Below, in pieces: positions 1 to 8,770 of a stretch of DNA of 64,000 bases. Below the pieces are notes generated by a model. It saw nothing but the letters and a program-made list of their open reading frames with translations, did not search any database and was not told where the DNA came from. A program made the translations under genes and the position numbers. This DNA is from Paenibacillus sp. URB8-2 (GTDB lineage Bacteria > Bacillota > Bacilli > Paenibacillales > Paenibacillaceae). Positions within the stretch are counted from its first letter, which is position 1. Each line of letters begins with the position of its first letter. Location: positions 3,534,001-3,598,000 of the forward strand of contig NZ_AP023239.1 in NCBI RefSeq assembly GCF_013393385.1, written 5' to 3'.

Positions 1-231
1 AAAGCCATGTCCGGCGGCGTCTGCCCCTTCGGGCTTGCGCGCAAACTTGAAGTCTACCTCGACGTGTCGATGAAGCGCTTTGAGACCGTTTTTCCCGCCT
101 GCGGAAGCACGAACTCCGCCATCGAACTGACACTCGGGGAGCTGGAGGAGTACTCCGGCGGCCTCGCTTGGGTGGATGTATGCAAAGACTGGGACACCTT
201 ATCGGAATCCGACAGCGGACAAGCCTCCTGA
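1..231 (+). CDS. YbaK/EbsC-type aminoacyl-tRNA deacylase, 3' part only
   Basis: This is the C-terminal end of a YbaK/EbsC/ProX-like protein; the frame is open at the left window edge, so the start lies outside. The visible part aligns along its whole length with the complete paralogue at 8771-9244: both carry GGVCPFGL, VYLDVSMKRF, FPACGS, NSAIELT and DVCKDW, at roughly three quarters amino-acid identity by eye. Family members hydrolyse mischarged aminoacyl-tRNA (for example Cys-tRNA-Pro) in the cytoplasm. The C-terminus carries a few extra residues (TLSESDSGQAS) absent from the paralogue. Family assignment is firm; the exact substrate is unknown. With its paralogue it brackets the nif-like island. 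Confidence 0.85.
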   Translation, partial: KAMSGGVCPFGLARKLEVYLDVSMKRFETVFPACGSTNSAIELTLGELEEYSGGLAWVDVCKDWDTLSESDSGQAS

Positions 232-273
232 CCGGGAAAGGCGGGCAGGGAACCGACATTTCACAAACATTAA

Positions 274-310
274 GACAAAGGACGGAATCCTTAGGATTCC
301 GTCCTTTGTC
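274..310. terminator. Bidirectional intrinsic terminator between ybaK-like gene and nifB
   Basis: A perfect 17-bp inverted repeat (274-290 and 294-310) with a 3-nt loop TTA. It lies between two convergent genes and probably ends transcripts from both sides, although the T-tract is weak. Confidence 0.75.
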
Positions 311-476
311 CGTTATTTATGCGCCGCCGCTTTCGTCTCGGGCGTAATGGAGCCGTATACAACCTTTCCGGTGTTGACGTCCTTCATCCAGTTCATGGGG
401 AAAGCTTGAAAAGCGCTGAATACCGCGTCGAGCCCGAAAAGCGGGCCCCGCGGCCGGTTAAGCCACGAAGCCCGCT
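311..476 (-). pseudogene. Possible decayed coding tail downstream of nifB
   Basis: Immediately after the nifB stop, a minus-strand frame reads as protein-like sequence (key stretches LFGLDAVFSAFQAF, MNWMKDVNTGKVVYG, SITPETKAAAHK) and ends at 314-316 with TAA. A TGA lies just upstream in the same frame and there is no ATG/GTG/TTG with a ribosome site before it, so it does not look like a complete gene. It could be the remnant of a gene once behind nifB, or chance. I do not recognise the family. Confidence 0.2.
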
Positions 477-1847
477 TTATATTCCTGGACCGTCACGCTG
501 CTGCGCAGCGGACGGGCAAACTTCCGACGGGGAGCAGGAGATGGAGGTGAAGAAACGTTGATATTTGGCGCACTGCTCCAGCAGTTTGCCGATCTCTCCC
601 TTTCGCGCCAGCGCTGTCAGACCGGCGCGGGCCAGCCGCTCGCTCGGTCCGGGACCGATCGCGGCGCAGAGAACGATGGAGCAATCCTGCAGCAGCGCCA
701 CCGTCTCATCCAGAATCGTCTCCTTGTCCGCTTCCCCGCATTCGGCCTTGCCGTTGCAGTAAGCCTGAATCCGCCGAACGCCGAGCAGCTTCTGCTCTTG
801 CCCGGACACCTCGTAGACAAGAAACTCGCGTGCATGGCCGAAATGCACATTCACCTGGCCCCCGCCGCGCGTCGCCACGGCGATGCGCAGACTGCCGCGC
901 TCTCCTTGCTCTCCCGCATTGGATTCGCGCCGCTTGCGCTCCGCGGCCGTCCGGTCCAGCCGGATAAGCAGCTCCTCGCGTGCTGCCGGGTCGTATTCCC
1001 GGGCCGGCGTGTTATCAGTCTTGACGCCAAGATCATCGCCAATCAGCCCGACCGCATCGGCGCGGCATTGGCGGCAATGCCGCATGACCGGTATAACCGC
1101 CTCGCTGCGCGCCTGCACCTGAAGCATCAGCGAAGAAGCGGGCTCCTTGCGTCCTTCTTTCTCATATACGCTGCCCGGCGAGAGAATCAGCGGCATAATA
1201 TTATGGGAGGAAGCCCCTGCCGCCTTGACCGCCTCGGTCACCTTGATCAGATGGCTGTCATTAACGCCGGGAATCAGCACAGAATTGACTTTGACCTTTA
1301 CGCCGCGCTCTGCGATCCGCCGGATGCCCTCCAGTTGGTTGTGCAGTAACAGTTCTGCAGCGTCCCTGCCCCTGTAGGCCTTGCCTCGGAAGAACACGGC
1401 GCGGTATACCTCCGCACCGATCTGCGGATCGACGGCATTGACCGTGACGGTCACATGGGCGATGCGATGCCTGACGATATCCTCCGAATAATCGGGCAGC
1501 TTCAGCCCATTGGTACTAAGGCACAGTTGCAGATCGGGCAGGCCTTCGGACAGCAGGCCGAAGGTTTCGAACGTCTCCCGCGGATTGGCCAGCGGATCAC
1601 CGGGTCCCGCGATGCCGACCACGGTCAGCTGCGGCAGCGAAGCCAGCGTACTGCGCACCTTGGCGTAAGCCTCCTGCGGCGTAAGTACCTTGCTGACGAC
1701 GCCGGGGCGGCTCTCGCTGACGCAGTCGTATTTGATATTGCAATAATTGCAGTTGATATTGCATTTAGGCGCTACCGCCACATGCATGCGGGCAAAATAA
1801 TGATGCGCCATCTCGTCGTAACAAGGATGGCGTGATTCGTTCGCCAA
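477..1847 (-). CDS. nifB: NifB-like radical SAM protein with C-terminal FeMo-co-binding (NifX) domain
   Basis: NifB makes NifB-co, the Fe-S-carbide core of nitrogenase cofactors, using S-adenosylmethionine. The protein (456 aa) has the NifB N-terminus RHPCYDE, the radical SAM cluster motif CNINCNYC (Cys29, 33, 36), NKYDC-like and ESRPGVVS motifs, then a NifX/NafY-type domain from about residue 325 (RIAVATRGGGQVNVHFGHA). A longer frame runs up to 1967, but TTG at 1845-1847 is the better start: it follows AAAGGTGGTG by 6 nt and gives the same N-terminal length as the second nifB at 41426-42757. The last 20 or so residues (from SCSPSEVC) are longer than in the paralogue and may come from a late frameshift. 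Transcribed away from the permease genes, behind a leader with an intrinsic terminator. Confidence 0.9.
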   Translation of the reverse strand: MANESRHPCYDEMAHHYFARMHVAVAPKCNINCNYCNIKYDCVSESRPGVVSKVLTPQEAYAKVRSTLASLPQLTVVGIAGPGDPLANPRETFETFGLLSEGLPDLQLCLSTNGLKLPDYSEDIVRHRIAHVTVTVNAVDPQIGAEVYRAVFFRGKAYRGRDAAELLLHNQLEGIRRIAERGVKVKVNSVLIPGVNDSHLIKVTEAVKAAGASSHNIMPLILSPGSVYEKEGRKEPASSLMLQVQARSEAVIPVMRHCRQCRADAVGLIGDDLGVKTDNTPAREYDPAAREELLIRLDRTAAERKRRESNAGEQGERGSLRIAVATRGGGQVNVHFGHAREFLVYEVSGQEQKLLGVRRIQAYCNGKAECGEADKETILDETVALLQDCSIVLCAAIGPGPSERLARAGLTALARKGEIGKLLEQCAKYQRFFTSISCSPSEVCPSAAQQRDGPGI

Positions 1848-2364
1848 CGCAAACACCACCTTTTCGTTAATTTGTCCAGCGTCTCCCTTCACCGCGAAGA
1901 CGATACCCCGATCCGGTACGTTAGAGCTTGGCGGCGATTGTCCGCCGCAGCCAGACAAGAAATGCATAATGTATCGCCCGCGGAAGCGACCGGATCGTTC
2001 CGATCATTTCCCACGGAAGCGGGCATCTCATTCGATTGACTCTGCCTATGAAGTCTTGTCCGTCGTCAGTCCGGCTTAAGCGGACATGAAACAACCCTCC
2101 TTTCCATTTCAGAAATCCGGTCTCCCGGATGACGATTCGCATTATTCTCAAAAAAAGACTTGAAACGAGCGGCAGTGCCGTTCACCTCAAGCCTCCGGTA
2201 AACCGGTTGGCTCTGGAATTTGAGTTGTCTGCATGTGCCATAGCGGATGACCATAATCGTGAATCAATTCACATTCCATTCCGGATCGGCACGCTGTTTT
2301 CATGTAAAATCTCCGAAGCATATCTCGATAGAACAACATCATCTGGAATCCGATAACCCGTTAA

Positions 2365-2404
2365 AGCAACAAAAGCCGGACAACTGCCGCTGCAGTCATC
2401 CGGC
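2365..2404 (-). terminator. Intrinsic terminator/attenuator in the nifB leader
   Basis: On the minus strand GCCGGA and TCCGGC arms with an inner ACTG/CAGT pairing form a hairpin followed by TTTTGTTG. It lies about 50-90 nt after the predicted transcription start and more than 500 nt before nifB, so transcription must read through it to reach the gene. This arrangement is typical of attenuators and riboswitch expression platforms. Confidence 0.65.
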
Positions 2405-2460
2405 TTCCTTACATTCGGTCGGCCGTATTCGTTATCCTATAAACCCCATATGTTTAGGGT

Positions 2461-2489
2461 ATTATAGAACGAGCCCCAGTTTCTGTCAA
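2461..2489 (-). promoter_or_regulatory. Consensus sigma-A promoter for the nifB leader
   Basis: On the minus strand TTGACA (2484-2489) and TATAAT (2461-2466) are separated by exactly 17 nt, a full match to both hexamers. Transcription should start near 2453. Confidence 0.85.
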
Positions 2490-2682
2490 CGGCGAAAGTA
2501 ACAAATGCATAGAAAAGCAGTGGCGGGCGGCAATCAGTGACTGATGAATGTTCTTGATTCCGTCAAATTCAGATTCTTATCCAGCCAGTAAATCTATTGA
2601 CAAAAAATCGAAGACAAATCTAAACTGTATAAAACTTATGAGAAAAATAGGATTTATTGAACGAACAGGGGGTTATACTTTC

Positions 2683-3771
2683 ATGGCAACCAGGAATATC
2701 CCGGTTTTGCTGCTCGTCTGCTTACGTTTATCCGGCATCGCCCTGCTCTGTATTCTGTGGGAGGTTTTGCCGAGAAGCGGGCTCGTGAATCCGACTTTCT
2801 TCCCGCCGTTGTCCGCGGTGCTGCAGGAGATCGCGGCTCTTCTGCGGGACCAGCATCTCCTTGGCCATACGATAGCCACACTGTGGCGTGTGGTTGCAGG
2901 CATTGGGCTGGCAGCACTGGTAGCCGTGCCGGCAGGTGCGATTCTCGGGTATTGGCTGCCCGGCCTGGCTGCAGGACTGAACCCGCTGTTCCGCATTCTG
3001 GCCCAGGTCAATCCCTTTTCGCTCATGACGGTATTTCTGCTGTTCTTCGGGATCGGGGAAAAGGCGAAACTGATCATCGTCGCCTGGGTGGCGTTCTGGC
3101 CTCTGCTTCACCATGTCATTGTCGGTGTGCAGAATTTAGATGCGGACCTGCTGAAAGCGGCGCGCAGTATGGGAACCACTCCCTCGCAGCTATTCCTGCG
3201 GATCATATTGCCGGGGGCGGCTCCCTCTATTTTGCTGGGGGTCCGTACGTCGATAATATTGCTGTTGGCTATTCTGGTGGCCGGAGAAATGCTGGGAGGC
3301 TTGGCCGGTCTCGGCTGGCTGCTTCATTGGTCCAGCAATTATTACTCATCTCCTTATGCCACAACGCCAATCTTTGCCGTTGGGCTTTGTATTTCTCTGA
3401 TTGGCGTCGCTCTGAGCGCCGTATTGCGCAAGCTGGAACGTGATCTGTTTTTCTGGAAGCCTGTTGAATCCGCGTGGAGTGCAGCGCCCGCCCCCCGGAC
3501 GCTGCGAAGCAGGCCAAACCGTATTTTTGCAGTTACCGTACTGTCCGCTATGTTGCTGCTTCTCGTAGCTGGTGGGGCATCAACAAGCCGGCTGAGCAAA
3601 ACTAACGGCAGCTTCTCGGGAGAGGGCGATGTGCCTCAGCCCTCCGCCAGCGGGCACAGCGAGCACAGCGGCCATATGTCTCATGATCATTCGTTGCCTG
3701 CCGCCGGGCAATCCGGTCATTCAGGCCATACTGCGCCAACCGCTTCACCGGTACAGTCCGGACATCCGTGA
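2683..3771 (+). CDS. TauC/SsuC-family ABC permease with extra membrane segment and His-rich tail
   Basis: Membrane subunit of a nitrate/sulfonate/taurine-type ABC importer. The 362-aa protein has the six-helix core and an intact EAA coupling loop (LLKAARSMGTTPSQLF, then LPGAAPSI). Unlike its three relatives in this locus it continues past the core with a seventh hydrophobic segment at about residues 281-300 and a 55-residue tail with eight histidines (SGHSEHSGHMSHDHS, QSGHSGH). If the core has both ends inside, as is usual, the tail lies outside the membrane and could bind metal ions. ATG 2683 is chosen over an upstream ATG at 2548 because AGGGGG precedes it. The next permease starts 39 nt downstream; the pair probably works as a heterodimer. 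Confidence 0.85.
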   Translation: MATRNIPVLLLVCLRLSGIALLCILWEVLPRSGLVNPTFFPPLSAVLQEIAALLRDQHLLGHTIATLWRVVAGIGLAALVAVPAGAILGYWLPGLAAGLNPLFRILAQVNPFSLMTVFLLFFGIGEKAKLIIVAWVAFWPLLHHVIVGVQNLDADLLKAARSMGTTPSQLFLRIILPGAAPSILLGVRTSIILLLAILVAGEMLGGLAGLGWLLHWSSNYYSSPYATTPIFAVGLCISLIGVALSAVLRKLERDLFFWKPVESAWSAAPAPRTLRSRPNRIFAVTVLSAMLLLLVAGGASTSRLSKTNGSFSGEGDVPQPSASGHSEHSGHMSHDHSLPAAGQSGHSGHTAPTASPVQSGHP

Positions 3772-3810
3772 TAGACCTGGCGGCAATAAATTGTTTCGGG
3801 AGGAACATAA

Positions 3811-4569
3811 GTGAATGTGTTAACCAAGCTTAGCAAGCGTTATGCTGCCGTAATCGCCTTTCTCATCCTGTGGGAAGTCAGTGTAAGGTTCGAATGGGTA
3901 GACCCCCAATTCATTCCTCCTCTCACTCAGGTGCTTCAGCACATCGGCGAACAGGCGGCAACTGGAGCGCTGGCGCACCATCTGCTGATTAGTCTGGGGC
4001 GCGCCGCCGGAGGACTGGCCATCGCCCTGATTGCAGGTGTGCCGTTCGGAATAGCTCTGGCCGGCTGGCCCTACATGATCCGTATAGCCCTCGGGCCGGT
4101 GCTGGAGTGGCTCTCTCACATCAATCCGTTTGTTGTGTTTCACATCATCATCGTATTTATCGGAGCCGGCGAGCCCACGAAAGTCTCGATTATCGCCTGG
4201 GCTTGTATTTGGCCGATTATGTTCAGCACATTGTCCGGGATGATCCATGCCGACGCAGACATTGTCAAAGCGGCGCGTTCATTTGGGCTTAGACGCCTTC
4301 GGCTGACGACGAAGGTCCTGCTTCCTTTAGCCTTCCCCTCCATTTTGACCGGAACACGTCTAGCTGCGGGCTATGCGCTGCTGTTTCTGGTCGCGGCTGA
4401 AATGATGGGATCCACCTCCGGCCTGGGCTTCATGATTTATAAGGCGCAAGCCAATTATCAGATTGTGGAGATGTTCTCCGGAGTTTTGATTATTGCGGTC
4501 CTGGCCATCGTGCTGGACGGGATCATGTCAGCGGCAGGCAAACGGCTAGTCCATCCCGCTATAAAATAA
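3811..4569 (+). CDS. TauC/SsuC-family ABC transporter permease
   Basis: A 252-aa inner-membrane permease of the NitT/TauT importer family, second in a two-gene unit with the His-tailed permease. The motif WEVSVRFEWVDPQFIPP near the N-terminus and the EAA loop (DIVKAARSFGLRRLRL, LPLAFPSI) are clear, followed by the family SGLGFMI motif. The GTG at 3811 follows GGGAGG by 8 nt. No ATPase gene is linked. The substrate cannot be read from the sequence. Confidence 0.88.
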   Translation: MNVLTKLSKRYAAVIAFLILWEVSVRFEWVDPQFIPPLTQVLQHIGEQAATGALAHHLLISLGRAAGGLAIALIAGVPFGIALAGWPYMIRIALGPVLEWLSHINPFVVFHIIIVFIGAGEPTKVSIIAWACIWPIMFSTLSGMIHADADIVKAARSFGLRRLRLTTKVLLPLAFPSILTGTRLAAGYALLFLVAAEMMGSTSGLGFMIYKAQANYQIVEMFSGVLIIAVLAIVLDGIMSAAGKRLVHPAIK

Positions 4570-4626
4570 CAAATCATATAAAATGTTACAAATTTTCGAA
4601 CTGGACGTTTTGTGTAATTTCATGCG

Positions 4627-4759
4627 TTGACAATCATGAAACTCTTAGAATAAGCTTTAATCCATAAATCTCATATGATTTATCGGATTAAAGAAAGTTG
4701 ACCAGTTAGCTGGAGACTAACGTTCTTCCCCTCGGGAAGTTCGCTTAGTCTCTTTTTTT
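4627..4759 (+). promoter_or_regulatory. Promoter and structured leader with intrinsic terminator upstream of the binding protein-nifH operon
   Basis: TTGACA at 4627-4632 has an imperfect -10 about 17-18 nt downstream. Then come a hairpin with arms 4655-4670 and 4677-4693 (16 paired positions, one bulge), a short CCAG-TTAG-CTGG hairpin at 4702-4713, and a terminator with arms GAGACTAA (4713-4720) and TTAGTCTC (4745-4752), inner CTTCCC/GGGAAG and T7 (4753-4759). The terminator could end the upstream permease operon, but it lies behind a promoter and 92 nt before the next start codon, so attenuation of the downstream operon is likely. CTGGAGACTAA at 4710-4720 recurs as CTGGAGGCTAA in the leader of the second nifB. 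Confidence 0.65.
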
Positions 4760-4851
4760 ATACTCTACCGAGGCAGGTGATGAGGGCTGAATAGCTGCAT
4801 CTTTTAATGTTAAATTTTTACTCAAATTAAAATTTTTAGGAGTGAGAGAAA

Positions 4852-5937
4852 ATGGCAGATGGTAAAAAGAAATGGATTATTATTTCCGTAGTCGCCGCTT
4901 TGGTGGTTGGAGGAATCGGCGTGGGCAGCTACTTGGGGCAGACGAAGAAAGGAATCGGCATCCAAGGCGCCGCAGGGTTATCGACCTTAAAGAACGCAGG
5001 GTTTGACCCGGCCAAATCCGGCAAAAAAGTGTACACCATCAAAACCGACACCAAGGTCAATTGCTCCTCCACACCATGGGTGATTGCCGAGAAAAAAGGC
5101 TTTTTCGCGGAGGAAGGAATCAATGTGGAATATACCGGCGAGCTGACTACCGCACAAGTGCTTCCCTCCATCTTGAACGGAACGAACAATGTCTCTAGCA
5201 CTCATGTTAACAATATTGCCACCTATATCGCCGGCGGGGCCAAAATCAAGGGCGTTACGATCGGCGGGGTCGAACCGACACCGGATGTGGATGAAAAATA
5301 TCATCACATGAAATTCTATGTCAGCCCCAAGGCGGGTGTTTCTTCCCTGGAAGAGCTGATCAAGAAGAAGAAGGGTGAGAAAATCACGATCAATGGCACC
5401 GTACCGAGCTGCACAACCTTCATCGCCACCAACGCATTCGACCATCTGGGCTTCAGTCGTGATCAAATCAAGTTTGTCGCTTTCGAAAGCGACACGGCGG
5501 CCTTGCAGGCCAACCAGCAGGGCAATATTGACATCGTCGGCGTCCATCCACCCTTTTACAAGCTGGCAAAGGACTCCGGTCTGATCGAAGTTTTCGACAC
5601 GGCGGATACCGGACTCGGCGAAGCTGCAGGCACAACCTTCTACTACTTCACGGAACAATTTATCAAGGATAATCCCGAAGCAATCCAAGGCTTTGTCAAA
5701 GCGATTAAGAAAGCGCAGGACTGGATCGTCAACCCGGAGCATGAGGAAGAAGCGATCAAGCTGACCGGCGACTATATCGGCCAACCGGTAAACGCCGTGC
5801 ACTACTACTACACCGGCAAAGGATTCCAAGACAAGCTGATCCAGCCTTGGATTGATGACCTTGTCGTATCCGGAGCATTGAAGAAGGATCAGCTGAAGGT
5901 CGACGACCTGATCACCACCCAGTTTGACCCGAACTAA
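4852..5937 (+). CDS. NitT/TauT-type ABC substrate-binding protein, N-terminally membrane-anchored
   Basis: A 361-aa extracytoplasmic binding protein of the NMT1/SsuA-like fold (motifs STPWVIAEKKGFFAEEGINVEY, ILNGTNNVSST, IVGVHPPFYKLA). The N-terminus MADGKKK followed by a 17-residue hydrophobic stretch lacks a lipobox cysteine, so the protein is probably tethered by an uncleaved helix rather than by lipid. It is the only binding protein in the locus and sits between the two permease pairs and directly before nifH. Strong AGGAGTGAG site before ATG 4852. The family takes sulfonates, nitrate, bicarbonate, pyrimidine precursors and others; the ligand here is unknown. Confidence 0.88.
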   Translation: MADGKKKWIIISVVAALVVGGIGVGSYLGQTKKGIGIQGAAGLSTLKNAGFDPAKSGKKVYTIKTDTKVNCSSTPWVIAEKKGFFAEEGINVEYTGELTTAQVLPSILNGTNNVSSTHVNNIATYIAGGAKIKGVTIGGVEPTPDVDEKYHHMKFYVSPKAGVSSLEELIKKKKGEKITINGTVPSCTTFIATNAFDHLGFSRDQIKFVAFESDTAALQANQQGNIDIVGVHPPFYKLAKDSGLIEVFDTADTGLGEAAGTTFYYFTEQFIKDNPEAIQGFVKAIKKAQDWIVNPEHEEEAIKLTGDYIGQPVNAVHYYYTGKGFQDKLIQPWIDDLVVSGALKKDQLKVDDLITTQFDPN

Positions 5938-5999
5938 AATACCATCATGCAAAAAGAAATCGGCGTTTTTTCAACTGCTTAATTACAACCAATAGATAG

Positions 6000-6884
<885 letters not shown>

Positions 6885-6900
6885 GGAGGATGGAAACGCA

Positions 6901-7692
6901 ATGAAATGGATCATTTCGGTTCATCGGAAATTGTTAAGCTTTTATCTTTTTTTCCTGGTGCTGATCGTTTGGGAGCTTGCGCCGAGGCTGGGATTCGTTA
7001 GCAACGTATTTGTCCCACCCTTCTCGCGGATCGTGGAGACCGGAATCGAACTGGGACTGACGAACATTTTTCTCTACATTACCATCAGCCTGAAAAGAGT
7101 GTTTGTCGGCTTTGTCCTGGCTACCGTTTTGGCCCTGCCGCTTGGCTTTATTCTGGCCGGAGCCATGCCGAAGCTGGCCGCATTTCTCCACCCTCTGACC
7201 AAATTTCTCTCCAGCATCCCGCCGTTTATTCTATTTCCGGTCTTCGTTATCATTATCGGAATCGGTGAGGGAGGCATCTATACGGTCATCTTCTGGTCGT
7301 CGTTCTGGCCGATATTGTTCACGACCATAGCCGGTATTCAGAATATCGATCCGCTACTGATCCGGTCGGCCAAATCCATGAATGCGGGCAAGCTGGTGAT
7401 CTTCACAAAGGTGATCCTGCCCGGCGCCTCGCCGACATTAATCACCGGACTCCGTACCGGACTGACCATGAGCTTCTTCATGCTGATCGGTTCGGAGAGC
7501 ATGGGCGCCGATTCCGGTATGGGCTGGATGATCCACAATGCCCAAAGCATGGGGTTTGTCGAGCGCATTTACCTTGGAGCCATTATGGTTGCAGGCGTCG
7601 GTCTGGCACTCAATTATGTGCTTGAATACCTGGAGAGTGCAGTGCTGCATTGGCGGCAGGCTCCCGATTCAAGCAATAAAGTCGCGGCCTAG
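6901..7692 (+). CDS. TauC/SsuC-family ABC transporter permease
   Basis: A 263-aa permease with N-terminal VWELAPRLGF motif, a six-helix core, EAA loop (LLIRSAKSMNAGKLVIF, LPGASPTLI) and ESMGADSGMGWMI. An ATG at 6901 follows AAGGAGG with an 11-nt gap; an earlier in-frame ATG at 6826 lies inside nifH and is rejected. Part of the binding protein-nifH-permease-permease operon. In the EAA loop, the second A of the usual AARSMG is changed (SAKSMN), a modest departure from its relatives. Confidence 0.88.
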   Translation: MKWIISVHRKLLSFYLFFLVLIVWELAPRLGFVSNVFVPPFSRIVETGIELGLTNIFLYITISLKRVFVGFVLATVLALPLGFILAGAMPKLAAFLHPLTKFLSSIPPFILFPVFVIIIGIGEGGIYTVIFWSSFWPILFTTIAGIQNIDPLLIRSAKSMNAGKLVIFTKVILPGASPTLITGLRTGLTMSFFMLIGSESMGADSGMGWMIHNAQSMGFVERIYLGAIMVAGVGLALNYVLEYLESAVLHWRQAPDSSNKVAA

Positions 7693-7733
7693 CCGGATCT
7701 TATCTTAAGCAAAGGAGGACGAGACGGGTTCTT

Positions 7734-8510
7734 ATGAATTCCACGACAGTCAAGCTTAAAAAAATCGGCATCGGCAGCATTCCGATCCTGTTGTTCTTCA
7801 TCTTCTGGGAGGGCGGCGCCCGAATCATTCCGGAGGGCGTCATCTCGCCCCCCAGCGACGCGATTCTAGCCATCTTCCGCTCGACATTCTCCGGCGTGCT
7901 GCTGGAGCAGACACTAATCAGCCTGTACCGAGTGCTGCTCGGGTTCTTGCTCTCGCTGATTATCGGTATTCCGCTCGGATTTTTGCTCGGCACCTTTTTT
8001 AGTTCGGCGGAAAAAGCGTTGCTGCCTTTCTTTCGCACCTGCGAGAAGCTGAACCCTTTCGCGATCATTCCGATTTTTATGATCTTCTTCGGAATCGGAA
8101 ATTCGGAAAAAGTGGTCGTCATCTTCTGGTCTGCGCTCTGGCCCGTACTGTTTAATACGATGGCCGGAGCCAAGGATATCGATTACAACCTGCTGCGGGC
8201 GGCACGGTCCATGGGAGCAACGCGCAGAGAGCTGTTTACCAAGGTCGTCCTGCCGTACACCGCACCCAATATTTTTATCGGTATTGAATTTGCCGCCCAG
8301 CTATCGTTCTTCATGATTATCGCATCTGAAGTAATCGGTGCCAGCACGGGACTTGGATGGTATTACATCAATTCTACCGCCCGCTATGATCTGCCGCTCA
8401 TGTACGGCATCGTCCTGTTCATCACCGTGCTGGGCATTATCATCAACCTGTTGTTCGCCAGACTGAAAAAGCGCTTTCTGGTATGGAAAGAAGCGTCACA
8501 GCTTCACTAA
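7734..8510 (+). CDS. TauC/SsuC-family ABC transporter permease
   Basis: A 258-aa permease, last gene of the nifH operon, with AAAGGAGGACG upstream of ATG 7734. The EAA loop (LLRAARSMGATRRELF, LPYTAPNIF) and ASTGLGWYYI motif are intact, so it should couple to a nucleotide-binding subunit. Most operons of this family have the ATPase gene beside the permease, but what follows here is only a short coding-like remnant and a terminator. Confidence 0.88.
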   Translation: MNSTTVKLKKIGIGSIPILLFFIFWEGGARIIPEGVISPPSDAILAIFRSTFSGVLLEQTLISLYRVLLGFLLSLIIGIPLGFLLGTFFSSAEKALLPFFRTCEKLNPFAIIPIFMIFFGIGNSEKVVVIFWSALWPVLFNTMAGAKDIDYNLLRAARSMGATRRELFTKVVLPYTAPNIFIGIEFAAQLSFFMIIASEVIGASTGLGWYYINSTARYDLPLMYGIVLFITVLGIIINLLFARLKKRFLVWKEASQLH

Positions 8511-8514
8511 GCTT

Positions 8515-8628
8515 TGTACCATTTGCCTGTCCGTTCGAAACGGCCGCAATCGGTCACCGGGCAATTTGACGGATGAAGAAGAGGACCAGCTGATCTCCCG
8601 GCTGCAAAAGCTCAATCTGGAAGATTAA
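8515..8628 (+). pseudogene. Possible C-terminal remnant of a lost gene after the last permease
   Basis: A plus-strand frame out of phase with the permease reads through CTIC, NGRNRSPG and then a strongly protein-like acidic end LTDEEEDQLISRLQKLNLED before TAA at 8626-8628. There is no start codon with a ribosome site. It may be the tail of a deleted gene (an ABC ATPase would be expected here) or chance; I do not recognise the tail. Confidence 0.25.
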
Positions 8629-8633
8629 ATACG

Positions 8634-8667
8634 AAAACGGCGCTCTTCGCATGAGGAGCGCCGTTTT
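8634..8667. terminator. Terminator ending the nifH-permease operon
   Basis: Perfect 12-bp arms AAAACGGCGCTC (8634-8645) and GAGCGCCGTTTT (8656-8667) with a 10-nt loop. Confidence 0.85.
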
Positions 8668-8770
8668 GTCGGTATGTTGGAACAGAATCCTTTGTCACCA
8701 ATCAAATAAACCGTTAAAATGATTAAATATCGCAAAATCTTTATTTTTATGAGGAAAGGAACCCTTTGCC

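Larger units (their letters stand above)
1848..2682. other. 835-nt divergent intergenic region between nifB and the permease operon
   Basis: No convincing gene. On the minus strand it holds a consensus promoter (2461-2489), a structured leader with terminator (2365-2460) and then more than 500 nt of further untranslated sequence before nifB. That stretch includes a hairpin near 2157-2200 and a strong AGGAGG (about 2097-2102) placed before a three-codon ORF (MSA, stop). On the plus strand, TTGACA at about 2596 is followed 18 nt later by TAAACT, a weak candidate promoter for the permease operon. Confidence 0.5.

Noticed and set aside
1921..2254. Small minus-strand genes upstream of nifB
   Set aside because: Frames at 1921-2151 and 2066-2254 have no family resemblance, and the strong ribosome site at about 2097 leads only to a three-codon ORF.
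2405..2465. Purine-type riboswitch in the first nifB leader
   Set aside because: TATAAT and ATATGG look suggestive, but the conserved GTTTCTAC junction is absent and the ATATGG pairing does not fit; TATAAT is better explained as the -10 box.
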